The notes under the pieces: model-generated
The model's input: only the letters and a program-made list of their open reading frames with translations
Told to the model about the DNA's origin: nothing
Databases searched by the model: none
Program-made: the position numbers and the translations under genes
Part shown: piece after piece, positions 28,709-37,774 of the stretch
How the letters are laid out: each line of letters opens with the position of its first letter
How positions within the stretch are numbered: the stretch's first letter is position 1
NCBI GenBank assembly: GCA_016714785.1
Contig: JADKCC010000010.1
Span: 310,001-374,000 of the forward strand
Direction of reading: 5' to 3'
Origin: Saprospiraceae bacterium
GTDB taxonomy: Bacteria; Bacteroidota; Bacteroidia; Chitinophagales; Saprospiraceae
DNA: 64,000 nucleotides

Positions 28709-29997
28709 GGTTCTACTACCATTTTAATGGATAAAGTTGAAGTCCTCCATGGAAAAACAAAATTGCACTTCTGAAATTCTGAAAAGTCCTATATCCTTTA
28801 CTACTCGTTTTTATTTCTTGTATCTTGCCATTTATTCTTTCTGCCATGGCATTGCTGTGTTTTGATATCATTGCGTTTATTACACCACTAGAGTGTGAAA
28901 GCATGGTTAATATCACATCATTGAGTTCTTTAATATTATCCATATAGAATGTTTCTGCCCAATGCTTTAGATTAAATCTTGCGGTATTGTCATCATTATG
29001 TTTATTAAATAAGCTTTTAAATGTTTCCTTTGCGAAATGTGCTTTTGCTACTTGGAGGTTACTATTTAGTATTTCTTTAAATATTTTTTCTTGAAGTTGC
29101 GTTCTATTGCCTTCATTTTTTAACAGGGCATATCGACTGTTCTTTAATATTTCATTTTCTTTAACTTCCCTTCTCCTGATTTTATCTATAGCTGCATTTA
29201 GATAGTGAATCAGATGAAACTTATCATGTACTAAGGCAGCTTCTGGAATAATTTTGCCTACCGCATTGATATAGGCTTTCCACATATCCATACAAACAGT
29301 TTTTATATTTTTCAATTGCTTGTCACTAAATGTGTTAGTTAATAATTCAACTACTGATCGCTCGTCCCGATCCTCTCCTACATCCAATACACAACCACTC
29401 ACTGGATCAGATATCACAGTTACATATTGATGACCTTTCTTAAATGATTTCTCGTCTATGCTAATGTGCTCTATCGGTGCTATTTGGATGTTTCGTCTCT
29501 GTAAGCCCCTTTGTGTACTTTGGTGTAAGATACTATTTACCAATCTAAAACTACACCTCAGTAACTCTGATGTCTTACTTTGATTTTTGGTGGCTTTTAA
29601 AGTATCTATCACTTTTATCTCGAAGCTGTATGTATGTCTATCATACCTGTCAGCCCAGCCCGTCCTTATTGTCTTTACTTCCCCTTTATCATTCATTATT
29701 CGAGGTAATCTGCATATAATATAAGATTTATAGTCCCATATATCCAAATGGCGCCACATACGCTCAGGAGCGTGGTCATACAATTTGCATTCCTGTTCAC
29801 TATCAGGATCATAATATTTATCATTCACATACTTCATTTTCAAAAAGACCTCTTTACTTTTGTGGTCTGCATTTAATTCTTCAATAACCCAATCATCCCC
29901 AAAATCAGATAATAAATTAAAAAAATCCTTCGTCAAAAACATATGTCATTTTAAGGTCAAATTTAATTATTTCCATTAAATTTGCAGTAGAGAACTC
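28709..29997 (-). mobile_element. ISL3-type insertion sequence
   Basis: Ends read inward as GGTTCTACTACCATTTTAATGG from 28709 and GAGTTCTCTACTGCAAATTT (then AATGG) from 29997 on the other strand, imperfect inverted repeats of about 22-25 bp around the transposase gene. The element is about 1.29 kb, in the range for ISL3. Flanks on both sides are T-rich, so an 8-bp target duplication cannot be confirmed. It abuts the IS1380-type unit. Confidence 0.6.
28716..29942 (-). CDS. ISL3-family transposase
   Basis: This 408-aa protein appears complete. It has the ISL3 layout: an N-terminal region with DPDSEQECKLYDHAPERMWRHLD in place of a full zinc cluster, a helix-turn-helix region (ATKNQSKTSELLRCSFRLVN), and a DDE catalytic domain with HISIDEKSF (first Asp), VCMDMWKAYINAV (second Asp), HDKFHLIHYLNAAIDKIRR and the Glu segment SNAMAERINGKIQ. 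The reading frame is intact, so the element may be active or recently inserted, unlike the IS1380-type neighbour. Confidence 0.9.
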   Translation of the reverse strand: MFLTKDFFNLLSDFGDDWVIEELNADHKSKEVFLKMKYVNDKYYDPDSEQECKLYDHAPERMWRHLDIWDYKSYIICRLPRIMNDKGEVKTIRTGWADRYDRHTYSFEIKVIDTLKATKNQSKTSELLRCSFRLVNSILHQSTQRGLQRRNIQIAPIEHISIDEKSFKKGHQYVTVISDPVSGCVLDVGEDRDERSVVELLTNTFSDKQLKNIKTVCMDMWKAYINAVGKIIPEAALVHDKFHLIHYLNAAIDKIRRREVKENEILKNSRYALLKNEGNRTQLQEKIFKEILNSNLQVAKAHFAKETFKSLFNKHNDDNTARFNLKHWAETFYMDNIKELNDVILTMLSHSSGVINAMISKHSNAMAERINGKIQEIKTSSKGYRTFQNFRSAILFFHGGLQLYPLKW

Positions 29998-30220
29998 ATT
30001 TTTTAGATTTTTAGGTATTAATATTATTTGCAAACATCTCCGAAACTACACATTATAATTTGTTTGGCAGGGCGGTATTAAGAGTATTTTTTTAATTATC
30101 TTTTTGTGATTTGTAGTTTGGATAGAGTATGGTATGGTTTTTTAAAAGTATTGGACACATTATTTGCATTTTTACCAACTGATAAAACTACCTATATTAT
30201 ATTTTAGCAGTTTGGTAAAT

Positions 30221-30577
30221 AGGGGCTGCTGAAAGTCAGCTGTTATTTTTGGTTATTAGTTTAACGGACACAATCGTTCAAAAAAACAAGCAATAGAGAA
30301 CTCTAGCCTGATTTAAGTTTAAATCAGTGCCTTCATTTTGAGTGATTTCGGATCACTCAAAATGCAGCAAAGCCTACCATTCAATTACCTTTTGAACTAG
30401 ACTTTTTGGTTGCTTTTTGGGCAATGCCAAAAAAGTAACTGCCACTGCATAAGGCAAAAAAAAAACCCAAGGTACACGACTTTTGGACAAAATCAATTAA
30501 AGGTTCGCATTTAATTTGTTTATTATAGACATATTCTATTATTTATCAAATTGGTTATACCATAGTTAGCAAGCCCT
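30221..30577. mobile_element. MITE-like element, copy 2
   Basis: The 357-bp copy starts AGGGGCTGCTGA, ends TTAGCAAGCCCT and is flanked by AAAT on both sides (30217-30220 and 30578-30581). It shares left and right portions with copy 1 at 26187-26568. The middle instead holds a near-perfect 20-base palindrome (30308-30327) and a hairpin with a 13-bp perfect stem, CATTTTGAGTGAT / ATCACTCAAAATG, and a 5-base loop (30334-30364). No coding capacity. Confidence 0.75.
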
Positions 30578-31789
30578 AAATAGCTTGTATATCCGTGGAG
30601 TCATCGATGTACGTAGGTATGTTTAGCTTAAAACATCAACGTTTTACTTTGTAATCAGTTAGTGTTTGTTTACAGCACGTCCGTGTTCTAAAGTTTCCTT
30701 GAGACGTTATTTAGTGATGCTTGAATGGTGTAAAGAAACGTTTACTCGTATATAAATAATGTTTAAACGTTGCAAAGTTATCTTTACTCATTTGCTTGCA
30801 CCACTTAAGTGTAGCAAAGAAATCTTTACTTGTTCTTTTGTAATACTTGGAAGGTTACTTTGTAACCTTTAAGCAAAAACATCTTAATCAAGATGGATAT
30901 AGTATAATTGATGTAAATATTTTCTGTATCGATGTGGATTCAGAAAATATTGATGTAGATTCAGAAAGTTTTGATGTGAATATTTAAAAAGTATTGATTT
31001 GGATGTTTAAATATTCAGTTGGATATATAGTATTTTCAGCTGAATTTCTAATATTTGATTGATATTTTAAAAATGCATTTGAATACATTCTTTATTGACA
31101 TTAATTTCTGAAATATTGAGGGCAATAAAGATTGTCCTAACATAGTAATAAAGTCAAATTTTGACTGTTTTTATGTATCGTAAGGTCAGTGAAAACTTTT
31201 ACAAATATAAATCTTTATTTTGATTAATGTTTTTTCATCTCTTTTTAAAATCAGTTGATCAAGCACAATTTACAAATCCATAAAATCAATCTTATGAAAA
31301 ACATAGAGCCATGATGCTGCACTTTGGCAAACATTCTCCTGAATACGTGAGTTATGTGTGATCATCTGAATATGCCCAACTGATGACTTAGGAAATAAGG
31401 GAGGATGAAAAGCTGAACAGAGATACCTACATTCTAGCAAAAAAGCAGATTGGCGAAATATTTATAGTGCCGTGGGAGGGATGTTAGATAAGTGGAATCA
31501 AATGATTTTAGATTTTTGTAAATTTATTGTCTATATACTACCTTCGGGTTCATCGCGTTGAAGTATTAAAAACGTAGCTGCACCTTGTTATTTTGATGCC
31601 ATCAGCTAAGTCTGAAGGCTTTAATTGATTCAAATTTGACTTACATATTTTGGTATGAAATAGGAAATTCATTATTGATATTTTAGGTTATATATAAAAG
31701 TGCATCATATTTTTTGATTAGCACATTTATTACCAATTCAATTATTTAGAACTTTATATAAGTAGAAGTTAAAATATAAAAAGAAAAGT
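30578..31789. other. Gene-free accessory region with small hairpins
   Basis: About 1.2 kb carries no supportable gene. Between 30730 and 30895 it has a run of short palindromes: GTAAAGAAACGTTTAC (30730-30745), AAGGTTAC/GTAACCTT (30851-30869) and CATCTT/AAGATG (30880-30895). From about 31310 to 31490 a frame with several stops encodes protein-like stretches (EYAQLMT, EIREDEKLNRDTYILAKKQI) and may be a fully decayed gene that I cannot identify. Confidence 0.5.
30907..31030. repeat. Decayed tandem repeat, about 21-bp unit
   Basis: Successive units of about 21 bases begin TATTGATGTAGATTCAGAAA and drift to TTTTGATGTGAATATTT and TATTGATTTGGATGTTT. At least four to five units can be recognised. The first two full units are almost identical and the later ones are degraded. 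It does not lie in an open reading frame that I can support. Confidence 0.5.
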
Positions 31790-32132
31790 ATGCAAGATTT
31801 TTGGAACGAAAAATATCAAGATACTCAATATATTTATGGGAAAGAGCCAAATTCTTTTTTTAAAGAGTATCTAAAGTCCTTCAATATGTAGTGCAGCCCA
31901 AGCACTTAAGCCTGGAGGGACAGTCATTTTAGAAGCATTTAGACCTGAACAATTGAAGAACACTTCAGGTGGGCCCAAAAATCCAAACATGCTTTATACG
32001 GATGTACTTTTAGCTGAAGATTTTGATGTGCTTGAAATACAATTGCTTGAAAATGCAGAGGTGACGCTGGATGAGGGGCCACTACACCAAGGCAAAGCAG
32101 ATGTGATTCGTCTAGTGGCTGTACGGACATAA
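31790..32132 (+). pseudogene. SAM-dependent methyltransferase with internal deletion
   Basis: The 5' part reads MQDFWNEKYQDTQYIYGKEP ... EYLKSFN, the usual start of a class I methyltransferase of the TehB-like type, and then hits TAG. The 3' part, in another frame, reads ALKPGGTVILEAF ... GPKNPNMLYT ... EGPLHQGKADVIRLVAVRT-stop, the usual end of the same family. The SAM-binding core between them is missing, so the gene cannot work. It lies at the border of the accessory region. Confidence 0.75.
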
Positions 32133-32246
32133 TCATCCAGATATTTGACTGGAATTTTGATTGCAGACTGAATAGTATTTTAGGTGAGATGGTATTTGGA
32201 TTTACATCATGAATAAGCAAGAACATCTTTCTGAAAAATAAAAATA

Positions 32247-32280
32247 TTTGCATTCAAAAATATAATTTTATTTACCTTTG
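32247..32280 (+). promoter_or_regulatory. Bacteroidota-type promoter
   Basis: TTTG (32247-32250) and TACCTTTG (32273-32280) match the -33/-7 pattern of this phylum, with a slightly long 22-base spacer. It lies 35 bases before the aminotransferase start. Confidence 0.55.
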
Positions 32281-32315
32281 CACTTATTACTTATCACAAA
32301 ATATATATCAATAAA

Positions 32316-33524
32316 ATGAGTATCAATCCAACAAAAATGGTGTCAGCAAAAGTGCAGGCTATGGAAGAGTCAGCCACTATCCGTATGGCTCAAAAAGCTA
32401 GGGACTTAGCAGCCAAAGGTGTGAATGTAATTAGTTTAAGCTTGGGTGAGCCTGATTTTGATACGCCAGAATTTATCAAAGAAGCTGCTTATGTAGCCCT
32501 TAAAAAAGGCAATACTAAATACACTCCAGTACCAGGAGCCATGGATTTACGTAATGCAATTTGCGATAAGTTTAGAGTTGAAAATAAACTTGAATTTAAA
32601 ACTTCTCAAATAGTAGTCTCTAACGGTGCCAAACAAAGCATTGCCAATATTTGTTTGGCATTACTGACGAAGGAGATGAAGCTATCATTCTCGCACCATA
32701 TTGGGTTTCTTATGTGGAGATTGTCAAATTTGCAGGAGGAGGGCATCCAGTGGTGGTCAGTGCTGGCATAGAAGATGATTTTAAAGTGAAAGCTGACCAA
32801 ATAAAAGATGCAATCACGCCGAGAACAAAATTATTGATATTTTCATCGCCCTGTAATCCAACAGGTTCTGTATATACTTATGATGAATTGGAAGCTATTG
32901 CTCAAGTAATTTCTGCCAATGGCAATATATTGGTGATATCAGATGAAATATATGAATACATTAATTTTACAGGTGCACATGCGAGTATAGGAGCGTTTGA
33001 AGGTATGAAAGATTGCACAGCCACGGTCAATGGATTTTCCAAAGGGTTTTCAATGACAGGTTGGAGGCTGGGATATATGGAGCCCGCAATGGTTGGCAGA
33101 TGCATGCAATAAAGTACAAGGACAGATCACATCAGGCGCAGCATCATTTAGCCAAGAAGCCGCTGCAGTTGCATTAAGAGCCAATAGATCAGAAGCTATG
33201 GCAATGCGAGAAGCATTCCTTCGACGCAGAGAGTTGGTAGTTTCGATGCTTAAAGAAGTACCAGGTCTAAAGGTCAATCATCCTCAAGGAGCATTTTATG
33301 TGTTTCCAGATGTAAGCCATTATTTTGGTACTTCCAATGGCAATGTAAGTATCAATAATGCCGATGATTTTGCTGAAGCGATGTTGACAGAGGCACATGT
33401 TGGAACTGTTTCTGGAGCAGCTTTTGGCAATGATCAATGTGTCAGACTTTCTTACGCTGCTTCAGACGAGGACTTGATAGAAGCAGTGGTAAGAATAAAA
33501 AATTGTCTCAAAGAATTTAAATAG
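32316..33524 (+). CDS. Class I/II aspartate-type aminotransferase, two frameshifts
   Basis: Three overlapping frames together encode a normal PLP aminotransferase of about 402 aa. N-terminal: KVQAMEESATIRMAQKARDL, SLSLGEPDFDTP, NTKYTPVPGAMDLR and VVSNGAKQSIANI. Middle, after a frame change near 32660: APYWVSYVEIVKFAGG, FSSPCNPTGSVYT, ISDEIYEYI and the PLP-lysine block FSKGFSMTGWRLGY. C-terminal, after a change near 33085: KVQGQITSGAASFSQEAA, HPQGAFYVFPDVSHYF and GNDQCVRLSYAASDEDL. The two changes cancel and the total length is a multiple of three. It would transaminate aspartate or a related amino acid with 2-oxoglutarate. It is either a recent pseudogene or an assembly error. Confidence 0.8.
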
Positions 33525-33764
33525 AGGCTATTAACAAATTTATATACTGCATCTGTCAAAATTATTGTCAATAGCGAAAAATAATTAGGCATAACCAGTA
33601 AATGGCTTTTTTTATTTGGTAATTGCAAGTACTAATTTATTTGCAACATCATTTTTTATGTAATATTTGTAAACAATTTGTTAAATATTTTTTTGTAATT
33701 GAAATAATTATCGTAATTTTCGGATTCAACACTAATATTTAATAACAATTAAATCTTTAACATT

Positions 33765-34022
33765 ATGAACATCACATTTGATGAATTAAGAAAAATCAAA
33801 CATGCACTACCAACTGGTAGCGTAAGCAGAATCGCATCAGAATTAAATGTAGAAGAGCAGACAGTAAGGAATTATTTCGGCGCTAAAAAATATGAAAATG
33901 GTCAAGTTGTAGGATGTCATATTGAGCCAGGACCAGAAGGCGGCATCGTTCACCTAGACGACGATATTATTTTTAAAGCAGCCAAAAGGATATTGGCAGA
34001 AACTCAACATATCGGAGTTTAA
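33765..34022 (+). CDS. Small helix-turn-helix DNA-binding protein
   Basis: This 85-aa protein contains a helix-turn-helix in the first half (ALPTGSVSRIASELNVEEQTVRNYF), followed by a short beta-rich Gly segment (HIEPGPEGGIVHLDDD) and a C-terminal helix (FKAAKRILAETQ). Small proteins of this plan are conserved in Bacteroidota as putative DNA-binding proteins; target unknown. It is monocistronic, with a strong terminator directly downstream. Confidence 0.75.
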   Translation: MNITFDELRKIKHALPTGSVSRIASELNVEEQTVRNYFGAKKYENGQVVGCHIEPGPEGGIVHLDDDIIFKAAKRILAETQHIGV

Positions 34023-34034
34023 AAGGTAAAGATT

Positions 34035-34076
34035 AAAAAAAAGGGATTTTCCACTTCGAAAATCCCTTTTTTATTT
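34035..34076. terminator. Strong bidirectional terminator
   Basis: AAGGGATTTT pairs with AAAATCCCTT around an 8-base loop, with A-run and T-run on either side. It lies between the convergent genes ending at 34022 and 34091. Confidence 0.9.
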
Positions 34077-34090
34077 TTGCGACTTTTCAC

Positions 34091-34552
34091 TTAGACTCCA
34101 AACTGGGTAAGGTGGTGATTTAGATGTTTGTAAAACATATTATTCCACTCTTCTATGCTCAGTTTTCCGAATGAAAAAGATTCTTTACCATCGAAAGTTG
34201 CAGCTCCTTCTTTTTGAACTCTCTTTATAAAATCTATCAATTGTGTTTTTTCTTGGTTAAAATTTCTATCATCTTTGATTATAAAATCTGGCGCAGTGCC
34301 GGTATTCTTTTTATATGGAATTTCATTGGTGACAGTATTTTTTATAAATTTCTTTAATACCCAAGCCATTAAAAAGTTGGGCCTTTTGAAATTTTGTGGT
34401 TCATACACATATCTGTATGTCACACAGCAATGGGCTAACATCTGTGAAACCGACATTTTACCCCAAAGTGGTTTGCTCTCTGGTGTGAGTTTTTGTATTC
34501 TTTCTATAATTGATGCAGTAACTTCTTGGGAGAAAATATTGGGTAATGCCAT
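34091..34552 (-). CDS. DUF1569 (DinB-like fold) protein
   Basis: This 153-aa soluble protein shows the DUF1569 pattern: an opening helix, the WGKMSVSQMLAHCC motif with the first metal-type His, a middle NFLMAWVLKKFIKN segment, DFIIKDDRNFNQEKTQLIDF, and the closing HLNHHLTQFGV with two or three His in metal-binding position. The fold is that of DinB metal-dependent enzymes; the reaction is unknown. Confidence 0.7.
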   Translation of the reverse strand: MALPNIFSQEVTASIIERIQKLTPESKPLWGKMSVSQMLAHCCVTYRYVYEPQNFKRPNFLMAWVLKKFIKNTVTNEIPYKKNTGTAPDFIIKDDRNFNQEKTQLIDFIKRVQKEGAATFDGKESFSFGKLSIEEWNNMFYKHLNHHLTQFGV

Positions 34553-34630
34553 ATCGGAATAGATTATTTTGGATTTTGAATTTTATCGGTGCAAAAGTAA
34601 AAAAAAATATGCTGCTGTAAGTAGAGATTA

Positions 34631-35053
34631 TCAGGTAAATCTTTTTGCTATCAGATGGTCAGCATTCAATTGCAGTAAGTCCCATAAATTGCCGTATAAA
34701 TCTTTAAAAACTGCTACGATGCCATAGTCCATCGTTTTGGGTTGTCTGACTATTTCAATACCAGATGCCACCATTTCATTATAATCTCTCCAAAAATCAT
34801 CTGTGTTTAAAAATAGAAATACCCTTCCTCCAGTTTGATTTCCTATAAAACTTTCTTGTTCATCCTTTGATGCTTTTGCCAATAGGATTGTAGTTCCTTG
34901 AGAATTGGGTGGTGCAATCACTACCCATCTTTTATTTTGTTCTGGTTGAAATATATCTTCCAATAATTCGAAGTGTAATTTTTGGGTGTAAAACTCAATG
35001 GCTTCATCATAATCATGCACTACAAGTGCTATATGAACTATAGACTGCTTCAT
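34631..35053 (-). CDS. VOC family (glyoxalase/bleomycin resistance-like) protein
   Basis: This 140-aa protein starts with a VOC beta-alpha-beta module: QSIVHIALVVHDYDEAIEFY, with His as the first metal ligand, then RWVVIAPPNSQGTTILLAK. A second module follows (GRVFLFLNTDDFWRDYNEMV ... FKDLYGNLWDLLQ), where the Glu usual in the last ligand position is replaced by Asp. Typical length for a one-domain VOC protein. Substrate unknown. Confidence 0.8.
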   Translation of the reverse strand: MKQSIVHIALVVHDYDEAIEFYTQKLHFELLEDIFQPEQNKRWVVIAPPNSQGTTILLAKASKDEQESFIGNQTGGRVFLFLNTDDFWRDYNEMVASGIEIVRQPKTMDYGIVAVFKDLYGNLWDLLQLNADHLIAKRFT

Positions 35054-35448
35054 TTTGGAATGCTTTTTTTGTTTTTAGAATAATTTCACTTCGCTTGTCT
35101 TTTTGGAAGCATTAGGCTCAATATTTAAGAATTATACTAACAAAGGTATTTTATATTTTCTAAAAACATCTTAAAACTCAAAAGAAAAAAATTATACAAA
35201 GCTAAGTACTTGAAGCACGTTAATAATTTTATGTCAAATTTTGTGACTTTTAAACAAGTAGCAAGCTAAAATCAAACTATTTCTGCGGATTTATATTCAT
35301 AGCTAATGCTCATTTACATTTTGCCTGATAAATCCCAATTTTATAAATTTTGGGGACTTATTTTGTGGTATTATAATGGTGTAAAAATATTTTTTATTAT
35401 TATAGCCCTTAAAATAATAGGGTGTTGAGTGTAAAATTATGATATATT
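35054..35448. other. Intergenic region upstream of glutamine synthetase
   Basis: About 395 AT-rich bases with no supportable gene. I see no strong hairpins. It may carry regulatory sites for the following gene. Confidence 0.4.
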
Positions 35449-35479
35449 TTTGGAATTACCCTGTTAATATTTACCTTTG
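35449..35479 (+). promoter_or_regulatory. Bacteroidota-type promoter of glnN
   Basis: TTTG (35449-35452), a 19-base spacer and TACCTTTG (35472-35479) match the phylum's -33/-7 promoter consensus. It lies inside the longest possible reading frame, which supports the downstream start at 35517. Confidence 0.7.
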
Positions 35480-35516
35480 CGTCATTAATTTTAAAATTTT
35501 CAAAATATTAATTAAA

Positions 35517-37703
35517 ATGGCCTTTATTAGAAATGAAGCTCTTAAGTCAACATTGGATAGAAAACCTGTGACTATCATCGAGCCTGTAGAAAGAAGATCT
35601 GAATTATATGCTGTCAATGTTTTTAATGACACAGCAATGAATCATTTTATGACTAAAGATGATTATAATGCTGTACAGGATGCCATCAATCATGGTAAAA
35701 AAATAGATCGAAAAGTAGCCGACCAAGTAGCTGCGGGGATGAAATCTTGGGCTATTTCTAAAGGTGCAACACACTATACACACTGGTTTCAGCCTTTGAC
35801 AGGAGGTACTGCTGAAAAGCACGACGCTTTTTTTGAGCCTAAAGGTGATGGTACTGCAGTAGATAAATTTGATGGAGGCCAATTGGTACAGCAAGAGCCT
35901 GATGCATCTAGTTTTCCTAATGGAGGCATTAGAAATACCTTTGAAGCACGTGGATATACTGCTTGGGATCCTACGTCTCCAGCATTCATTATGGGCACAA
36001 CATTATGTATTCCTACTATTTTTGTATCATACACAGGAGAGGCATTGGACAATAAAGTACCTTTGTTGAGAGCTTTGCAAAGTATAGATCAGTCTGCTAC
36101 AGATGTGGCAAGATATTTTGATAAAAGTGTCAATAAAGTAATAGCAACACTTGGCTGGGAACAAGAGTATTTTTTGGTAGATAGTGCATTGGCAGCATCG
36201 AGACCTGACTTAATGATGGCAGGAAGACTTTTATTAGGGCATGAAGCAGCCAAAGGTCAACAATTAGAAGATCATTATTTCGGCTCTATACCAGAGAGGG
36301 CTTTGGCCTATATGCGAGATTTGGAAATAGAAAGTATTAAGCTAGGCATACCAGTAAAAACTAGACACAATGAAGTAGCGCCCAATCAGTTTGAGTTGGC
36401 ACCTCTATTTGAAGAAGCCAATTTGGCTGTAGATCACAATTCTTTGTTGATGGATGTGATGAGTAAAATTGCTGCAAGACACCATTTTAAAGTATTATTT
36501 CACGAAAAGCCATTCGCAGGTGTAAATGGTTCTGGCAAACATAACAACTGGTCTTTGGCTACTGATACGGGAGTAAATTTACTTGGACCAGGTAAGACAC
36601 CAAAGAGTAATCTTCAGTTTTTGACCTTTTTTATTAATACAATAAAGGCTGTACATGATTATTCAGATTTGTTGAGAGCATCGATTGCATCTGCCAATAA
36701 TGATCACCGTTTGGGAGCTAATGAAGCACCACCAGCTATCATTTCTGTTTTTATTGGCAAGCACTTGACAGAAGTGTTGGATGAGTTAGAGCATGTGTCG
36801 GATGGAAGCCTCTCTCCAGAGGAAAAAACAGAATTAAAACTCAATGTAGTGGGTAAAATTCCTGAAATTTTGTTAGATAATACTGATCGTAACAGGACTT
36901 CTCCGTTTGCTTTTACGGGCAATAAATTTGAATTCAGAGCCGTGGGTTCTTCTGCCAATTGTGCCAAAGCGATGACTATATTAAATATGATCGTGTCAGA
37001 ACAGTTGCGCAAGTTTAAAGTTCAAGTAGATGCTCTCATTGAAAATGGTATGAAAAAAGATGATGCCCTTTTTAATGTATTGCGAGAATTGATTAAGGCT
37101 TCCAAAAAAATTAGATTTGAAGGGGATGGATATAGTGATGATTGGGTCAAAGAAGCTGAAAAGAGAGGGTTAAACAATTTCAAAACCACACCAGAAGCGC
37201 TCAAAGCACAGGTTTCAAATGAGACTTTTACCTTGTTCGAAAAGCATGGTATCATGAATAAAGTAGAAGTAGAAGCTCGATATGAAATTGAACTCGAAGA
37301 ATACATTAAAAAGATTCAGATCGAGGGAAGGATTTTGGGAGATATAGCAAGAAATCATGTCATTCCTACCGCTATTAGTTATCAGACAAAATTGATAGAA
37401 AATGTTCAAGGTTTGAAAGACATTTTTGGTAATGAATATACAAAGTTTGCTTCTGAACAAGTGAGTCTTATCAAGGAAATTTCAGGTCATATTGGTTCTA
37501 TAATGTCCAACGTAGAAAAGATGACTGAGGAGCGTAAAACAGCCAATAAAATAGAACATGCAGACAAACGAGCAGACGCATATTGTCATAATGTAAAACC
37601 ACTTTTTGATGACATCAGATATGCATGCGATAAGTTGGAATTAATGATAGATGATGAGTTGTGGCCATTGACAAAATACAGAGAATTATTGTTTACAAGA
37701 TAA
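35517..37703 (+). CDS. glnN: Glutamine synthetase type III
   Basis: This enzyme joins ammonia to glutamate using ATP. The start MAFIRNEALKSTLDRKPVTI gives 728 aa, the usual length for type III. Recognisable blocks: GATHYTHWFQPLTGGTAEKH, GWEQEYFLVD (metal-binding Glu), GIPVKTRHNEVAPNQFELAP, FHEKPFAGVNGSGKHNNWSL, NDHRLGANEAPPAIISVFIG and the C-terminal NRTSPFAFTGNKFEFRAVGS. All active-site motifs are present. It has its own promoter and terminator, so it is monocistronic. I see no PII or ammonium-transporter genes nearby. Confidence 0.95.
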   Translation: MAFIRNEALKSTLDRKPVTIIEPVERRSELYAVNVFNDTAMNHFMTKDDYNAVQDAINHGKKIDRKVADQVAAGMKSWAISKGATHYTHWFQPLTGGTAEKHDAFFEPKGDGTAVDKFDGGQLVQQEPDASSFPNGGIRNTFEARGYTAWDPTSPAFIMGTTLCIPTIFVSYTGEALDNKVPLLRALQSIDQSATDVARYFDKSVNKVIATLGWEQEYFLVDSALAASRPDLMMAGRLLLGHEAAKGQQLEDHYFGSIPERALAYMRDLEIESIKLGIPVKTRHNEVAPNQFELAPLFEEANLAVDHNSLLMDVMSKIAARHHFKVLFHEKPFAGVNGSGKHNNWSLATDTGVNLLGPGKTPKSNLQFLTFFINTIKAVHDYSDLLRASIASANNDHRLGANEAPPAIISVFIGKHLTEVLDELEHVSDGSLSPEEKTELKLNVVGKIPEILLDNTDRNRTSPFAFTGNKFEFRAVGSSANCAKAMTILNMIVSEQLRKFKVQVDALIENGMKKDDALFNVLRELIKASKKIRFEGDGYSDDWVKEAEKRGLNNFKTTPEALKAQVSNETFTLFEKHGIMNKVEVEARYEIELEEYIKKIQIEGRILGDIARNHVIPTAISYQTKLIENVQGLKDIFGNEYTKFASEQVSLIKEISGHIGSIMSNVEKMTEERKTANKIEHADKRADAYCHNVKPLFDDIRYACDKLELMIDDELWPLTKYRELLFTR

Positions 37704-37717
37704 TCTTTTTGGAACTT

Positions 37718-37760
37718 AAAGGACCTTTCTTTAGTTAAATGAAGGAGGGTCCTTTTTTTT
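37718..37760 (+). terminator. Intrinsic terminator
   Basis: AAAGGACC pairs with GGGTCCTTT (one G extra) and is followed by a run of T residues. It lies just after glnN, before the convergent nitrilase gene. Confidence 0.8.
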
Positions 37761-37774
37761 GCACTCCAACCAAA

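Noticed and set aside
26187..30577. Composite transposon bounded by the two MITE copies
   Set aside because: Each copy has its own 4-bp flanking repeat, so they inserted independently; the interval holds unrelated insertion sequences.
30730..30895. Serial hairpins considered as a CRISPR array or integron attachment sites
   Set aside because: The hairpins differ in sequence and spacing, there are no identical repeats with unique spacers, and no cas or integrase gene is present.
31939..32253. Minus-strand 104-aa open frame
   Set aside because: It is antisense to the recognisable C-terminal remnant of the methyltransferase and has no family features.
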